NCBI GenBank assembly: GCA_027946555.1
Contig: JAPEVC010000097.1
Coordinates: 1-64,000 of the forward strand
Source: Gnomoniopsis sp. IMI 355080
Lineage: Eukaryota > Ascomycota > Sordariomycetes > Diaporthales > Gnomoniaceae
Direction: 5' to 3'
DNA: 64,000 nucleotides
A model generated the notes under the pieces. It was not told the origin of the DNA. It searched no databases and saw nothing but the letters and a program-made list of their open reading frames with translations. The position numbers were made by a program, and so were the translations under genes. Positions 13,076-23,508 of the stretch are shown here, in pieces; position 1 is the first letter of the stretch, and the number at the start of each line of letters is the position of its first letter.

Positions 13076-13858
13076 ATGGCGTCCGAGTTATCGTTTCAGG
13101 ATCTTCCTGGTCTAGAGATCAGATTGCCGAGCTCCTCTTTGATCCAAGAGGCCGCATTGTTCGCCAAGGGCCACTGCGATGAGTTTGTATACAATCATGC
13201 CATTCGCTGCGCTTATTGGGCTTTGCTCATGTCTAACACGATCCATGAATCCGCGGGACAGCGTATTGATATCGACTTGGTTGTCCTCGCCTGTATTCTT
13301 CACGATCTCGGGCTGGCAAATGACAGATCTGACGCATCGCTGGGGCTCACGCTGAACATGCGCTTCGAAGTGGATGGCGCCAATATTGCGAGAGACTTTG
13401 TCGTGTCTCATACAGGCGATGCACAGAGTTGGGATGCCGCAAGACTGGATCGACTGTGGATGGCTATCGCCCTGCACACGACACCATCCATAGCGCTACA
13501 TGCTAGCCCAGAGGTAGCCATCGCAAACCAAGCGATCACTGCGGATTTCGCGGGTCCATATTGGTCTCTTGGTGGTGAGAAGGGACCCATATCAGTGGAA
13601 GCGTATCGAATCGTTGTGAATGCTTTCCCTCGGGGAAACTTCAACCGCGAAGGCCTCAAAAGAATTGTCTGTCGGCTGTGCCAAAAGAAACCTGAAACAA
13701 CTTACGACAATTTTGTTGGTCTCTTTGGACGCGAGTTTGGATACGATGGGAAGGGGCTGGGGCGTGAAGAGTATGCGCAGCGCTGGGAGGATAACCAAGT
13801 TACAGCGTCTTTGCTACGGGGTCTTGATGCTTTGGATCAACTGGATGCGTCGTGTTGA
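13076..13858 (+). CDS. HD-domain metal-dependent hydrolase (cyanamide hydratase-like)
   Basis: A single exon of 260 residues. The HD superfamily pattern is clear: His41 in YNHAIRC, followed by the paired His76-Asp77 in ACILHDLGLAND, with a downstream His/Asp-containing helix (IALHTTP, then ITADFAG). These residues bind one or two metal ions in HD-fold phosphohydrolases and in the cyanamide hydratase-like Ddi2/3 proteins, which fungal annotations often name. Length and layout fit that small cytosolic subgroup. The substrate cannot be deduced. The next gene downstream on the same strand, about 450 nt away, is an FAD monooxygenase; both are accessory enzymes and may share a catabolic role, which is inference from position only. 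The start is the first ATG of the frame and is preceded by stops. Confidence 0.82.
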   Translation: MASELSFQDLPGLEIRLPSSSLIQEAALFAKGHCDEFVYNHAIRCAYWALLMSNTIHESAGQRIDIDLVVLACILHDLGLANDRSDASLGLTLNMRFEVDGANIARDFVVSHTGDAQSWDAARLDRLWMAIALHTTPSIALHASPEVAIANQAITADFAGPYWSLGGEKGPISVEAYRIVVNAFPRGNFNREGLKRIVCRLCQKKPETTYDNFVGLFGREFGYDGKGLGREEYAQRWEDNQVTASLLRGLDALDQLDASC

Positions 13859-14310
13859 GAGCAAGTAACACTTCATTAGTTCTCATGATACGTCTCGTAC
13901 CTTCTTCAGATCCATGTCTGTTACGCTTCCCTTGTGTATATACCTTTGTTCATATCCTCTTCATGTCATCGCTCGATGTGGAAAGGAGACCCAGGTATAG
14001 TACCTAAATTCGCTGGAGTCTCACTTTCCAGGTAATTCCTTCGCAAGAAGGTACCCTAGGGTAGGCAGGGGTGGGCTCGGGGTTATATTATAAGGTGCAA
14101 TAGAGATTCCAATACGAACGTAAGTGATTGTGTGGAGGAGACCGGCAGTATGTTGTGCCTCAAATAGCACTGATTAGGTAAACTCTTGACGTCATTCTAT
14201 AGCTAGTTTAACATGCAACCACTCAGTATAAGCTTCTTGGCTTTTCTATACTGACATTCTAGGTCATAATCAAGTCTGCACTCGCCCAATACAGACATTC
14301 AGTAGATACG
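13859..14310. other. Short intergenic region
   Basis: This holds the 3' region of the HD-domain gene and the promoter of the FAD monooxygenase. No other feature is supported. Confidence 0.6.
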
Positions 14311-15721
14311 ATGGAAGAAAAAAAGAAGCTTCAGTTCGTCATTGTCAGCGCTCTGCCACCCTTCTAGACTCCGAACCCTATGCTGACGTCTTGATACTTG
14401 GGTAGGTGGGTGGATCCCTTGGCGGTTTGTCCACCGGCCTAGCACTGAAATCTCTCGGGCACAATACCACCATTTTGGAGAGAAATCCAACTGCACTTTT
14501 GCATAATCAAGGCGCAGGGATAGTTGCTGGTGGTGACACCCTCAAATTCTTCGAGAGATTTGTCAGGAGTGAGCGGCCGATTGCAGTCAGCTCACATAAA
14601 AGAATGTACCTGGGCAAAACCGGAGACGTTGTACACACCGAAGACATGGAGCAGAACATGACATCTGTAAGCCCAGACCACCATACTCAGCTTTGTAGTA
14701 CAAGATTGCTGAATCGTATTGCTAAAAGTGGGATTTGGCGTACTACCTCCTCCGGGCAAATTATGATTATACCAAGAGCAGCTACTGCAAGACACCACAG
14801 CCGTTGCCTCAAGAGGGTAAAGCAGAGCACCAACATGACCGCAAAGTCACGGGTCTCGAACGTGAAGGAGAAAAGATACGGGTCTTTTGGGAGTCGAATA
14901 AAGGCGAGGAAAAGGGCAGTCTTCTAGCTGACTTTGTCATTGGTGCGGACGGTCCAAGTTCGACAGTCCGCAAATTGCTTCAACCTGATGCCCAGCGGAC
15001 TTATGCTGGTTATTGCGCACTTCGAGGCACTGTCCCCGAAGGAGAAGTCAGCCAAGCTGCGAAGGATGCCTTTTCTGAACGCTTCACGTTCTTTCATGAT
15101 ACCGGACTTCAAATCCTCGCGTATCTCATCCCGGGCAAGGATGGGACCGTGGAGCCTGGACAACGTCTTGTCAATTTCGTGTATTACACCAACTTCCCCG
15201 AGGGTTCACAAGAGTTGGAGGAGATCATGACAGATAAGGAGGGCCAACGCAGACATATCACTATGCCGCCAGGTATGATGTCTCCAAAAGCCTGGGAAAA
15301 GCAGAAGCAGATCGCGGAGAAAAGGCTTCCGCCACAATTCGCCGAGATTGTATGCAAGACGCAACAGCCGTTCGTGCAGGCCGTTACTGACTGTATATCA
15401 CCGACGAACGAGTACATGGATGGGAAAGTCATATTGGTCGGCGACGCATTGGCTGGTTTTCGTCCGCACACCGTTGCCTCGACCTCACAAGCCTGCTTTG
15501 ATGCAATGATCCTGGCGGACTACTTTGATGGCAATGTTTCGCGGGAGGAATGGAAGAAGCAGACGCTCGGATTCGCTAGGTACATACAGAAAAGGGGCGT
15601 GGATATGGGCACTCGTAGCCAGTTTCAAGAGCTTCCCCTCGAAGAACACATACATGACAGGAATGTTGCCAGCACGCCCAGGGAGAAGGAGGTCTATCCT
15701 GACTGGGCGATCCAGGTGTGA
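14311..15721 (+). CDS. FAD-dependent monooxygenase (aromatic hydroxylase type)
   Basis: Three exons, 14311-14343, 14406-14666 and 14729-15721, give 428 residues. Exon 1 is only 11 codons; joining it to exon 2 (donor GTCAGC, acceptor GGGTAG) completes the dinucleotide-binding strand FVIVGGSLGGL. Intron 2 (GTAAGC..AAAAG) joins MTS to WDLAYYLLRANYDY. Group A flavoprotein monooxygenase motifs are present: a glycine-rich loop at residues 13-18 (GGSLGG, a variant of GxGxxG), the DG motif at about 170-174 (GADGP) and the GD motif near 336 (GDALAGFRPH). Such enzymes use NAD(P)H and O2 to hydroxylate aromatic or heteroaromatic rings. The C-terminal half resembles the 2,6-dihydroxypyridine 3-monooxygenase-like branch. 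No signal peptide or membrane anchor is seen, so it is probably cytosolic. The substrate is unknown. Confidence 0.88.
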
Positions 15722-17177
15722 CGGGATGGAAATGTTTTTAGATGCGTTGACCGTCCGTCGATTACTTCTGAATGTTCTATACGACCGACAGCTTGTAAAT
15801 GTCACGATATTTTACGTGTTCGGAGGGGTACTCGTGAATCTGGGGTAGAAGTAGAGAGCAGTCCCGTGATTTGACTTGGCCTTTGAAGAAGCTTCCAAGA
15901 CAACTGTGGAAGCCGTGCCCATTCGGAAGACAAGGGGGAGATTCTGCACAGGGGTCTGATTTCAAGACTGGGGATCGATACCGTACTCCTGATCTTTAAA
16001 TCTAACAGGACGTAACACCGTGTGTAGTGCCGGAAGGAGGTAAAGTCAGACTTAAATCCGTCCTCCCGCCCGGATTTATCAATTAGCCTTGTTGTTAGAC
16101 AATAACATGCACGAATTTTACCCTTGAAACGGAGATAGCTTCATTTCCGTCCTTGTTTTACATCCGTGACGGAGTATTTCCGTTGCACATTTTATGGTGT
16201 CCCTAGCAAGGTCGAATTCGAAGTCATCGCTGCCTTGCGCATACCGCAGGATCCTAAGAGTGCTTCCTTTTAATTTGTTCTCACTGTTGAGCACGAGGAC
16301 TTCATCCCGGATAGATAGATGAGAAATTCACGTCGATATATGACCTGTTAGAGAGAGCCGGTTGCCGCGAACGCAGGCATAATAAACATAATCTTCACGA
16401 GAAGAACAACACGTCATCCAAGGCGGAGTCTTTCTTCTCTTAGCCAAGAATGCCGCGATGGCCTCGGTACCACGATTCATGATGATGTTCCATTAACAAA
16501 TGAGTTTACAAGCTCTGCTAGCCGACCAGGAGCGTTCCTCCTTTTCTTTCGGTCGAGACCCTGAAAGCGCTCCTTTTTCTCCCTATTCAGGGATACATAT
16601 TTTTAGCCTCTGCGAGTTATTTTTGGGACCGTCTTTGAGATGTTACCTAAGGGTTTACAAATCAGGTATCCGGGACCGGTTCTAGTGTGGGCGTCGTCTG
16701 GGCGCCGTGGGCACGACCTATTGTTTTGATCTCTGGCAGCCGTGAGTATACACTTAGTGTAGACTGAGAATGGTTGAAGGAGGTCCGGATTTGGCTGTAG
16801 ACGCCTAAAGATTGAGGAGAATAATATGGCTGAAGGTTCCTGGTTCAACATCCGCAGAGGGCTTAGACAACGTGGCATGGGACGAATGGTACTATCCTTT
16901 CACCGGGATGTAGATCTAGCCCACATATCTTCTCCTCCGTGCCAGACGGGGCTTCTAAGCCTCTGTTCCATTTGCAAAGAGAGAAGACACGAGAAAAGGG
17001 TTATTACCCTGGATCATGACATATAGACTCGGGGATCTACGCAACGAGGATAGTCCTAAACTCAAGCGTGGAAAAACGCGAATACATGCTTGGCTTGCCT
17101 GCCCGTTCCTTACTCGTAAACTTGATTGGGAAAAACACAATCAAATAAATGATGTAATAAAAGACTGCGTGGTCTTG
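15722..17177. other. Gene-free interval
   Basis: About 1.45 kb between the convergent 3' ends of the monooxygenase (+) and the TAP-like peptidase (-). Only short open frames without domain or splice support are present. I see no inverted or direct repeat long enough to call a transposon. Confidence 0.5.
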
Positions 17178-19022
17178 TCAAAAGGGGAAGCCTAAGGGCT
17201 GTCGTGCCCAATCGGACCGTACGGTACCATCTGTATCTTTCTCGGCACTGTAGAGAGATCCTGGAGGTTGACAATCACCTCCCTTTACAAATGGTTTGCA
17301 GGTCGTGTCTGCGCACATGGTCCCATTCTTCGGGAGCGTACCTTCATCTAGATATGCCCTTATAGCCTCATTGAAACACTCGCTCCAACCATTTCCTTGA
17401 GCACAGTGCCCGACCGTGTCGAGGACAAGGACAGATGAGTGTGGATGTCTGCTCGACATCAGGTAAGCATTTTCCAATGGTGTGACGGGATCCAACCTGC
17501 TCGAAGTAAACAAAATAGGAGCGGCGGGTGCATCGTCTTTCAGGCTGGGGTCTGCCGGAGGTGTGGTCCACGGGCCTGTAAAACCCCATTTTGGCACAAT
17601 GTCCCATCCTGCACAGGTCGAGCTAACATGAGACCAGAAAGGTGCGAAAGTCGGCGACTGGTGTTGTAATATCGCGATCATTTCTTGCCAGTATGTCAAG
17701 TTGGCTCCCTTGACCGGGTCGTCTTGGTGGAAGTAGCGAGCATCGCCACAGAGAATTGCCGGCTGCGCATCGCCGGGACTGTGGCGATCATAATCACATA
17801 CGTCTTTAAGAGGGAGTGACGGGTAGACATCAGGGCCTATGAGAGAGTAGTTGCCATTCAACGCTTCCGCGAGGACTGTCGCCAGCCGATGGAAGGCTGT
17901 CGGCAGAGGCCTGTAGACAGGATCCCTAAACGCAGTGCGAATATCCGAACCTGTGATCACTCTGATGCCCGACGTCTGGTCATCCCCAATGAAGGATGCG
18001 GGTTGCGCATCCAGATCAGATATGAGCTTCTCGATGCGGCTCTGGATATCCTCGGCGGACGTGTCCCCTGCCTGCCAAAGAGGGCATTCACCGCTTGCCT
18101 CGAAACAGGTGTCATAGAAATACTGGACGATCTTTTCCGTGTCCAATAGGTTTCTCAGCCACTCGCCCGCTATGTAGTCGTGACTGTCCACAACACCATC
18201 CAGGATAACGCGTCCCATCCGTCCAGGGTAAAGGGAGGCGAGTGTGTTCCCCAGAAAGGTGCCGTAGCTGTATCCCCAATACAGTACACGAGGGGGTTTG
18301 GCCGCGATTTCCTGATTCAAAGGACGCTGAAAGCCACTTTGAGATACCCTTTTCTCATTTGCTTGTTTGAGTTGCTCGATACGATCGGCGATTTCCACAA
18401 TATCCCGGGCCACGTATGCTGTTGAGACATATTCCAGGATATCATCGTCGAAGTCGGCGTGCTCACACAGTGACCCGTATCCAACAGTCAAAGCTAGTGC
18501 TCTTTTCAGACTAGACTCGCTTGAATATAGACTACCGATGCCTCTTCCTTCCAAGACCATGGCATCTCGTGCAAGGGCATGGCTCTTCCCGAAACAATCC
18601 GCTCTCGGCGTTGTGTTTTCGATACCTCGGGGGTCGAAACTAACTATCTCATAATGTTTCTTGCCGTCTGTAATCTTCTGTAAGCTTTTCCCCTGCACTC
18701 TTAGGAAGGTGACACCAGAACCACCCGGGCCTCCAGGGTTCGTGATGATTGATCCGCCGAAGCTCGGGTCACTCGAGGGAACTGAAGCTGGAAGCCTGAT
18801 GACGGCGATCGCGACTGTTTTGTTCTTCTCAACATCATGCCAATCGCGTGGAACGCTTAGGCGAGCGCATTCGAAGTCCTCATAGCACTTGTGGTATCGC
18901 AACTCTGATGACGGTTTCACAGCCGACCAATCGAACTCTGGAGGTGGCCCCGCCGCAGATAGCGCGGTGGAGAGATATAGGCTGAACAAGCATGTGAATC
19001 GAAGAAAATGCATGGCGAGCAA
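17178..19022 (-). CDS. Secreted TAP-like serine peptidase/hydrolase (alpha/beta fold)
   Basis: A single-exon gene of 614 residues. An N-terminal signal peptide (MHFLRFTCLFSLYLSTALSA) is followed by an alpha/beta-hydrolase domain and a C-terminal TAP-like domain, as in tripeptidyl aminopeptidases of family S33. The triad can be read directly: Ser252 in the elbow GYSYG (residues 250-254), Asp511 in SSRLDPVTP and His539 in DTVGHCAQ. The oxyanion-loop motif NPGGPGGSG is at about 95-103. Several N-glycosylation sequons support secretion. It probably removes short peptides or esters outside the cell; the real substrate is not deducible. A Met three codons into the frame (19013) fits the signal peptide equally well and could be the true start. 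Confidence 0.9.
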   Translation of the reverse strand: MLAMHFLRFTCLFSLYLSTALSAAGPPPEFDWSAVKPSSELRYHKCYEDFECARLSVPRDWHDVEKNKTVAIAVIRLPASVPSSDPSFGGSIITNPGGPGGSGVTFLRVQGKSLQKITDGKKHYEIVSFDPRGIENTTPRADCFGKSHALARDAMVLEGRGIGSLYSSESSLKRALALTVGYGSLCEHADFDDDILEYVSTAYVARDIVEIADRIEQLKQANEKRVSQSGFQRPLNQEIAAKPPRVLYWGYSYGTFLGNTLASLYPGRMGRVILDGVVDSHDYIAGEWLRNLLDTEKIVQYFYDTCFEASGECPLWQAGDTSAEDIQSRIEKLISDLDAQPASFIGDDQTSGIRVITGSDIRTAFRDPVYRPLPTAFHRLATVLAEALNGNYSLIGPDVYPSLPLKDVCDYDRHSPGDAQPAILCGDARYFHQDDPVKGANLTYWQEMIAILQHQSPTFAPFWSHVSSTCAGWDIVPKWGFTGPWTTPPADPSLKDDAPAAPILFTSSRLDPVTPLENAYLMSSRHPHSSVLVLDTVGHCAQGNGWSECFNEAIRAYLDEGTLPKNGTMCADTTCKPFVKGGDCQPPGSLYSAEKDTDGTVRSDWARQPLGFPF

Positions 19023-21582
19023 TGTTTCTCATTTGGCAAACGTGATGATTGAATGTTACGGGAGGATTCCAAGTCCGGCTCTGCTAATAAGGGAGATTTG
19101 GAGATCAGTCAAATCGTAGAGATGGCCTAACTTTTGGCCGATCTGACCATAAGCACATTTGCTGCAAACAGAAATCGGCCCTTGGCTTTCAAATTCGCCT
19201 CATCGCTGCACAATGAAGTCCTTGGTGTTGTACAACATGGTCAAAATTTGTTAAAATCGCAATATACGGAGCACCACCTTTCGAATTCGCACACTGTTCT
19301 AGTCTGGACCTAGGTATCCATTTTCAATGACTTGTAGACAAACGGAAACTGATTAATGGTCGCCACGCAATTTGACATATCCTCCTGACATCGGCGTAGA
19401 TATTGGGTCTGTAATTTTTTTTTTTCGGGGGGTCGGTTCGAACCCAGCAGAACAGATTGCAGACCGGTCTACAGAGTACATTCCCCCACCACGCGGATCC
19501 CAGATATGGCTTACACAAGGCTGTCCCGAGTCGCATGCCAAATCTGGGGAACCAGTCGGCCAGTGTACTACCGTACCTGCATAGTATCATGCATGAGATC
19601 CTGGGTTTACCTCCGCGGAAACTTACCAGGCTAGGTATCTAAACCACTGTTCGAACATACAAGTTACTGGATAATGAGCCACAGCTGTGCATTATCTAAA
19701 TTGCAGCAGCCCTGATACATACAATCTCCATGATGCCACTCTCGCCTTAAACAGGTACCCTTTGGCAGTAGGATATGCGTCTACTTCTTTCCATCCAAAG
19801 AGGCTGCTTGGAGCTGTCCTGTGTCCACTATCCTTTGCTACCGTGGCCCGGCGTGGCACTTGCAATTGGGTTTCTACGTACCCAGGTGGTGAAGCGATTG
19901 AGACAGCCACTGATCGCACTATACAAATTTTGTCCGGGAATAGCAGGTACCTGGAACTTTCTCTTGACCAACAAACACCACGCCACACCAATCAGGTGAG
20001 AAGTGATCTGATCTCATGCCTGTTCCCAAGAACCATGCGAAAGGAGTTAGACGCGTGCTGCATCAGTTCGTGTGCAATTTCGGGCCCCTCAAGCGAATAT
20101 GGACCCAAACTTTACATGTTCTTGTGACGTCTCATTTCCCCTAAAGCGGCGTCCTCCGTCCATCGGCGCGTGACTCCGAACCGCCTGGGCATGCTATCAA
20201 AGAGACTTTGCTCGTCACTGAAGGTACAGAAAAATACAATTTATGACAGAACAAAATCCCACTGACAGATGAGACTACTGTAGTCTTCGAAAGCTTCATT
20301 AGAAAGTGAAGCAAATCAAATCAGCGAGAGACATCGAGAGGTACAAGGAGCCGCATGAAGTTGAAGAATTTGTGGGTTGCGTTGACAACGATTTCATAAG
20401 TCAGGTTGTGTGGATTTGCGTCAGTGGACTTGCGTCAGCATATGAAGGATAAGCGCCCAACCTTAAATTACGATTCCGTCCCCGGCCAAAACATATTACC
20501 CGTCTGTTTAAGATTGATAAGATATATGCCAGCCTTACAGCTAGCGCCGTATAGCTATATCCTTTTTTAGCTCTGCAAAACTTATTAGCGGCTTCCACTT
20601 GTTCACGGACTGGAAACACTGTTACACTTTGATCATGGCTTCTACAGCATTTTATCTCTGCACTGACAGTACGAGGGCATGCAGAAAGAGCCAGACAAAG
20701 CTGTAGAACAAACGTGGCCTTCTACACTGTATGGCTGATCACCTACGTATCTAGATACCTTGAGAAGAAGCAATGAGTCTTGAGGCTGATGCAAATCTCT
20801 TCAACCTACGTTTGTAAAATTTGTAGACCCATTTGATAAGTTCCTTGCAGTCTGACTCTTCTACAACCTCGCCGAACTCTTACCGCTGTTACTAACTCAA
20901 TGAGACACCATACTCCGAGATCTATTGCACATGGAATCTTGCCAATTGTACATAGTCTTTGTTGTAGCTCAAGAGGTGAGGAAACAACTTCACAGTATTC
21001 CACGGTTTGTATAGGGATATAGTGAGTCGCATATACACTCGCACCGAAGTGCCAAGAAAGCGCGGTCACTGCGGCGCTTCATGTATGAAATACCTAGGTA
21101 GATACATAAGGTACCAGCTTAAGTGTCTGCTTGACATGGGCTTCTCCGTATCGGCCTCATTCCGTCAAAGGGTCAAAAAAAATGCCACCAGGTAGTATAT
21201 AAGGGTCACTATAAAGACGTTTCTGTGTAAATCAGGCCAAAGACAGTCAAATGTCAATAGGGGTCACCCACCGCCCCGGTGTACGCGTACCACCGCCACG
21301 CCAGTGACCGGGGCATGTAATGCAGCCAACAATCTGCGCCCCAGTTTTGAGTGGAGCCTCCAGCCCGCTTGGTTTTTTTTGGATGCCGAGCAATGATGTT
21401 TCGTTTCGATTCACATGCCTGGAGGAAGTAGATGCGTTCGTCCCATCTGGACGTGGGTCTAGGGTAGAACAACTATAATACATACGGGACCTCCCGCTTT
21501 TATCAATCTCACTGACGATGGAGCACCTCATCCAGTCTTTCTTTAACTTTAAACCGGCTTCCGGTTATCTACAATCGTTACA
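19023..21582. other. Gene-poor divergent interval containing a tRNA-like relic
   Basis: About 2.6 kb upstream of both the peptidase (-) and the tannase (+). No gene is convincing; the 146-codon open frame at 19687-20127 has no recognisable domain or secretion signal. The one structured element is the Pol III-promoter-like segment at 19415-19562, listed separately. The tannase promoter should occupy the last few hundred bases. Confidence 0.5.
19415..19562 (-). repeat. Possible tRNA-derived element (SINE-like relic)
   Basis: Read on the minus strand, 19562-19552 is TGGCCGACTGG, close to the Pol III A box (TRGYNNARNGG; one mismatch). Positions 19444-19435 give GGTTCGAACC, matching the B-box core. 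Between them is ACTCTGTAGACC (19477-19466), which contains a tRNA-Tyr-like anticodon loop (CTGTAGA). About 10 nt after the B box comes a run of 11 A (T-run 19415-19425 on the plus strand). This order, A box, B box, A tail, suggests a tRNA-derived SINE or pseudo-tRNA. The A-to-B spacing is longer than in a tRNA, the stems do not pair well, and no target-site duplication was found, so the call is tentative. Confidence 0.3.
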
Positions 21583-23429
21583 ATGTCTTCCCTAGCCGAC
21601 ATTTGCACGGTTGCCAGCCTTCAGGCAGCCTTGCCAGCGAACGGGACCATTGCAGGTGTTGAACTGATCCCATCCTCGGTGACTGCTAATGCTGTCTATA
21701 ACGCCACCACCACCACCATTGGCGGGTTTAAGAAGCGCGACGACTCGTCGTCCGAGACCTACTGCAATGTGACTGTATCGTATACGCACACTGGGCGCGA
21801 CGACAATGTTGTCCTTTGGTACACCTTCCCTGCTCCATCTGCGTTCAAGAATCGCTTTTACATTGGTGGAGGTGGAGGCTACACTCTGAGCACCAGTGAC
21901 CCTACCGGGGGCTTGGAGTACGGAGCTGTATCCGGCAGCACAGACGTTGGTTACGACGGCTTCAACAGTGTCACTTTGGACGAGGTCGTTCTTTACGGCA
22001 ATGGCTCTATCAACTGGCAGAATGTCTACATGTTCTCTTACCAAGCTTTGGGCGAGACGGCAATGGTGGGCAAGGAGCTGGCCAAGAATCTCTACGGTAC
22101 CGCAGACAAGGTCTACACGTACTTTGAAGGTAAGAAGCCGTTCTTGCCTCCGTCTCTTGTTTCATGACTGACAGACTCTGTCCAGGTTGCTCCGATGGTG
22201 GACGTGAGGCTATGTCTCAGGCTCAGCGCTATGGTGATGTGTACGATGGTATTGTTGCAGGAGCCCCTGCTTTCCACCACGCTCAGCAGCAAGTTGTAAG
22301 CTTTTCCCACAACTTTTTCCCTGCGGTTCATCAACAAGTAATGAGATTGCTGACAACGGGTATATAGAACCACCTGACCTCTGTCGTTACTGAGACCACG
22401 ATGGGCTACATTGCCCCTCCCTGCGAGATGGAAAAGATTGCCAACGCTACCATCGCGGCCTGCGACCCCCTGGACGGCCGTACTGATGGCGTCGTCTCCC
22501 GAACTGATCTGTGCCGCCTGAACTTCAACCTGTCTTCAATCATCGGCGAATCTTACTACTGCGCTGCTGAGACTGCTTCCACGCTCGGCTTCGGATTCAG
22601 CAAGCGTCAAGCTGGCGCATCCACTTCAAGCTCCCAGCCTGAGCAGAATGGTACAGTCACCGCCGAGGCTATTGCTCTTGCTGAGCGCCTCTACGATGGT
22701 CTCCTTAACTCCAAGGGTGAGCAAGTCTTCTATGGCTGGCAGACCGCCTCGGCTTTCGATGATGCTGCCCCTACCTGGGACAATGACACTCAGGCCTGGG
22801 AGGTCTCCGCTCCATCTACTGGAGGCACCTTCATTACGAAGTTCGTCGAGGAGATCGAATTGGACAACGTGGAGTCTCTCGACAACGTGACGTATGACAC
22901 CCTGTACAACTGGATGTTCACCGGATACCTGCGCTACTACGACAGCCTGCAGACCGGGTACACCGACCTGACTCCCCTTCAAAGCAACGGTGGCAAGCTC
23001 CTCCACTTCCACGGAGAGTCTGACCCCTCTATTCCTCCTCCCTCTTCAGTCCGTTACCACGAGGCCGTTCGCAACGCCATGTACCCGGACTCCAGCCCCA
23101 ATAACGCGACCGAGCTGAGCGACTTTTACCAGTTCTATCTGGTTCCAGGTGCCGCCCACTGCGGAACCAACACTTTGCAGCCCGGTCCTTATCCCGAGGA
23201 TAACATGGATACCATCATCGCGTGGGTCGAGCAGGGTGTCAAGCCCACCGCATTAAACGCCACTGTCGCCTCCGGTGACTACGAGGGCGAGGTCCAGCAG
23301 CTTTGCCAGTGGCCCACTCGTCCTACCTGGGCTTCCAACGACTCCACCACTTTCACCTGCGCATACGACCAGGCTTCGTACGAGAGTTGGCAGTGGGATC
23401 TGAACGCGTGGAAGATCCCAGTCTATTAG
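21583..23429 (+). CDS. Tannase/feruloyl esterase family protein
   Basis: Three exons, 21583-22129, 22186-22295 and 22368-23429, give 572 residues. Joining exons 1 and 2 recreates the nucleophile elbow YFEGCSDGGREA, with the catalytic Ser in the G-C-S-D-G-G signature of fungal tannases. Exons 2 and 3 join through QQVNHLTSVV. The acid and base lie late in the protein (HGESDPSIPP and GAAHCGTNT). The family hydrolyses ester bonds of plant gallates or hydroxycinnamates and is normally secreted. Many N-glycosylation sequons and two dibasic KR sites (after GGFKKR and GFSKR) fit a secretory route. However, the frame begins MSSLADICTVASLQ, which looks like the mature end of secreted relatives, with no signal peptide, and I found no in-frame upstream leader exon. 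The 3' end converges with the helicase gene, with 79 nt between the stop codons. Confidence 0.9.
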
Positions 23430-23508
23430 TTTATTTCTGATGCACTGTAAATATTGGCTTGCTATGTAGCTCCTGGACGCCCCTCCAGTAGGTAGAAAGG
23501 AACCTTGT

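Noticed and set aside
19687..20127. 146-codon plus-strand frame in the 19-21.6 kb gap
   Set aside because: No domain, no signal peptide, no splice extension; a competing minus frame overlaps it.
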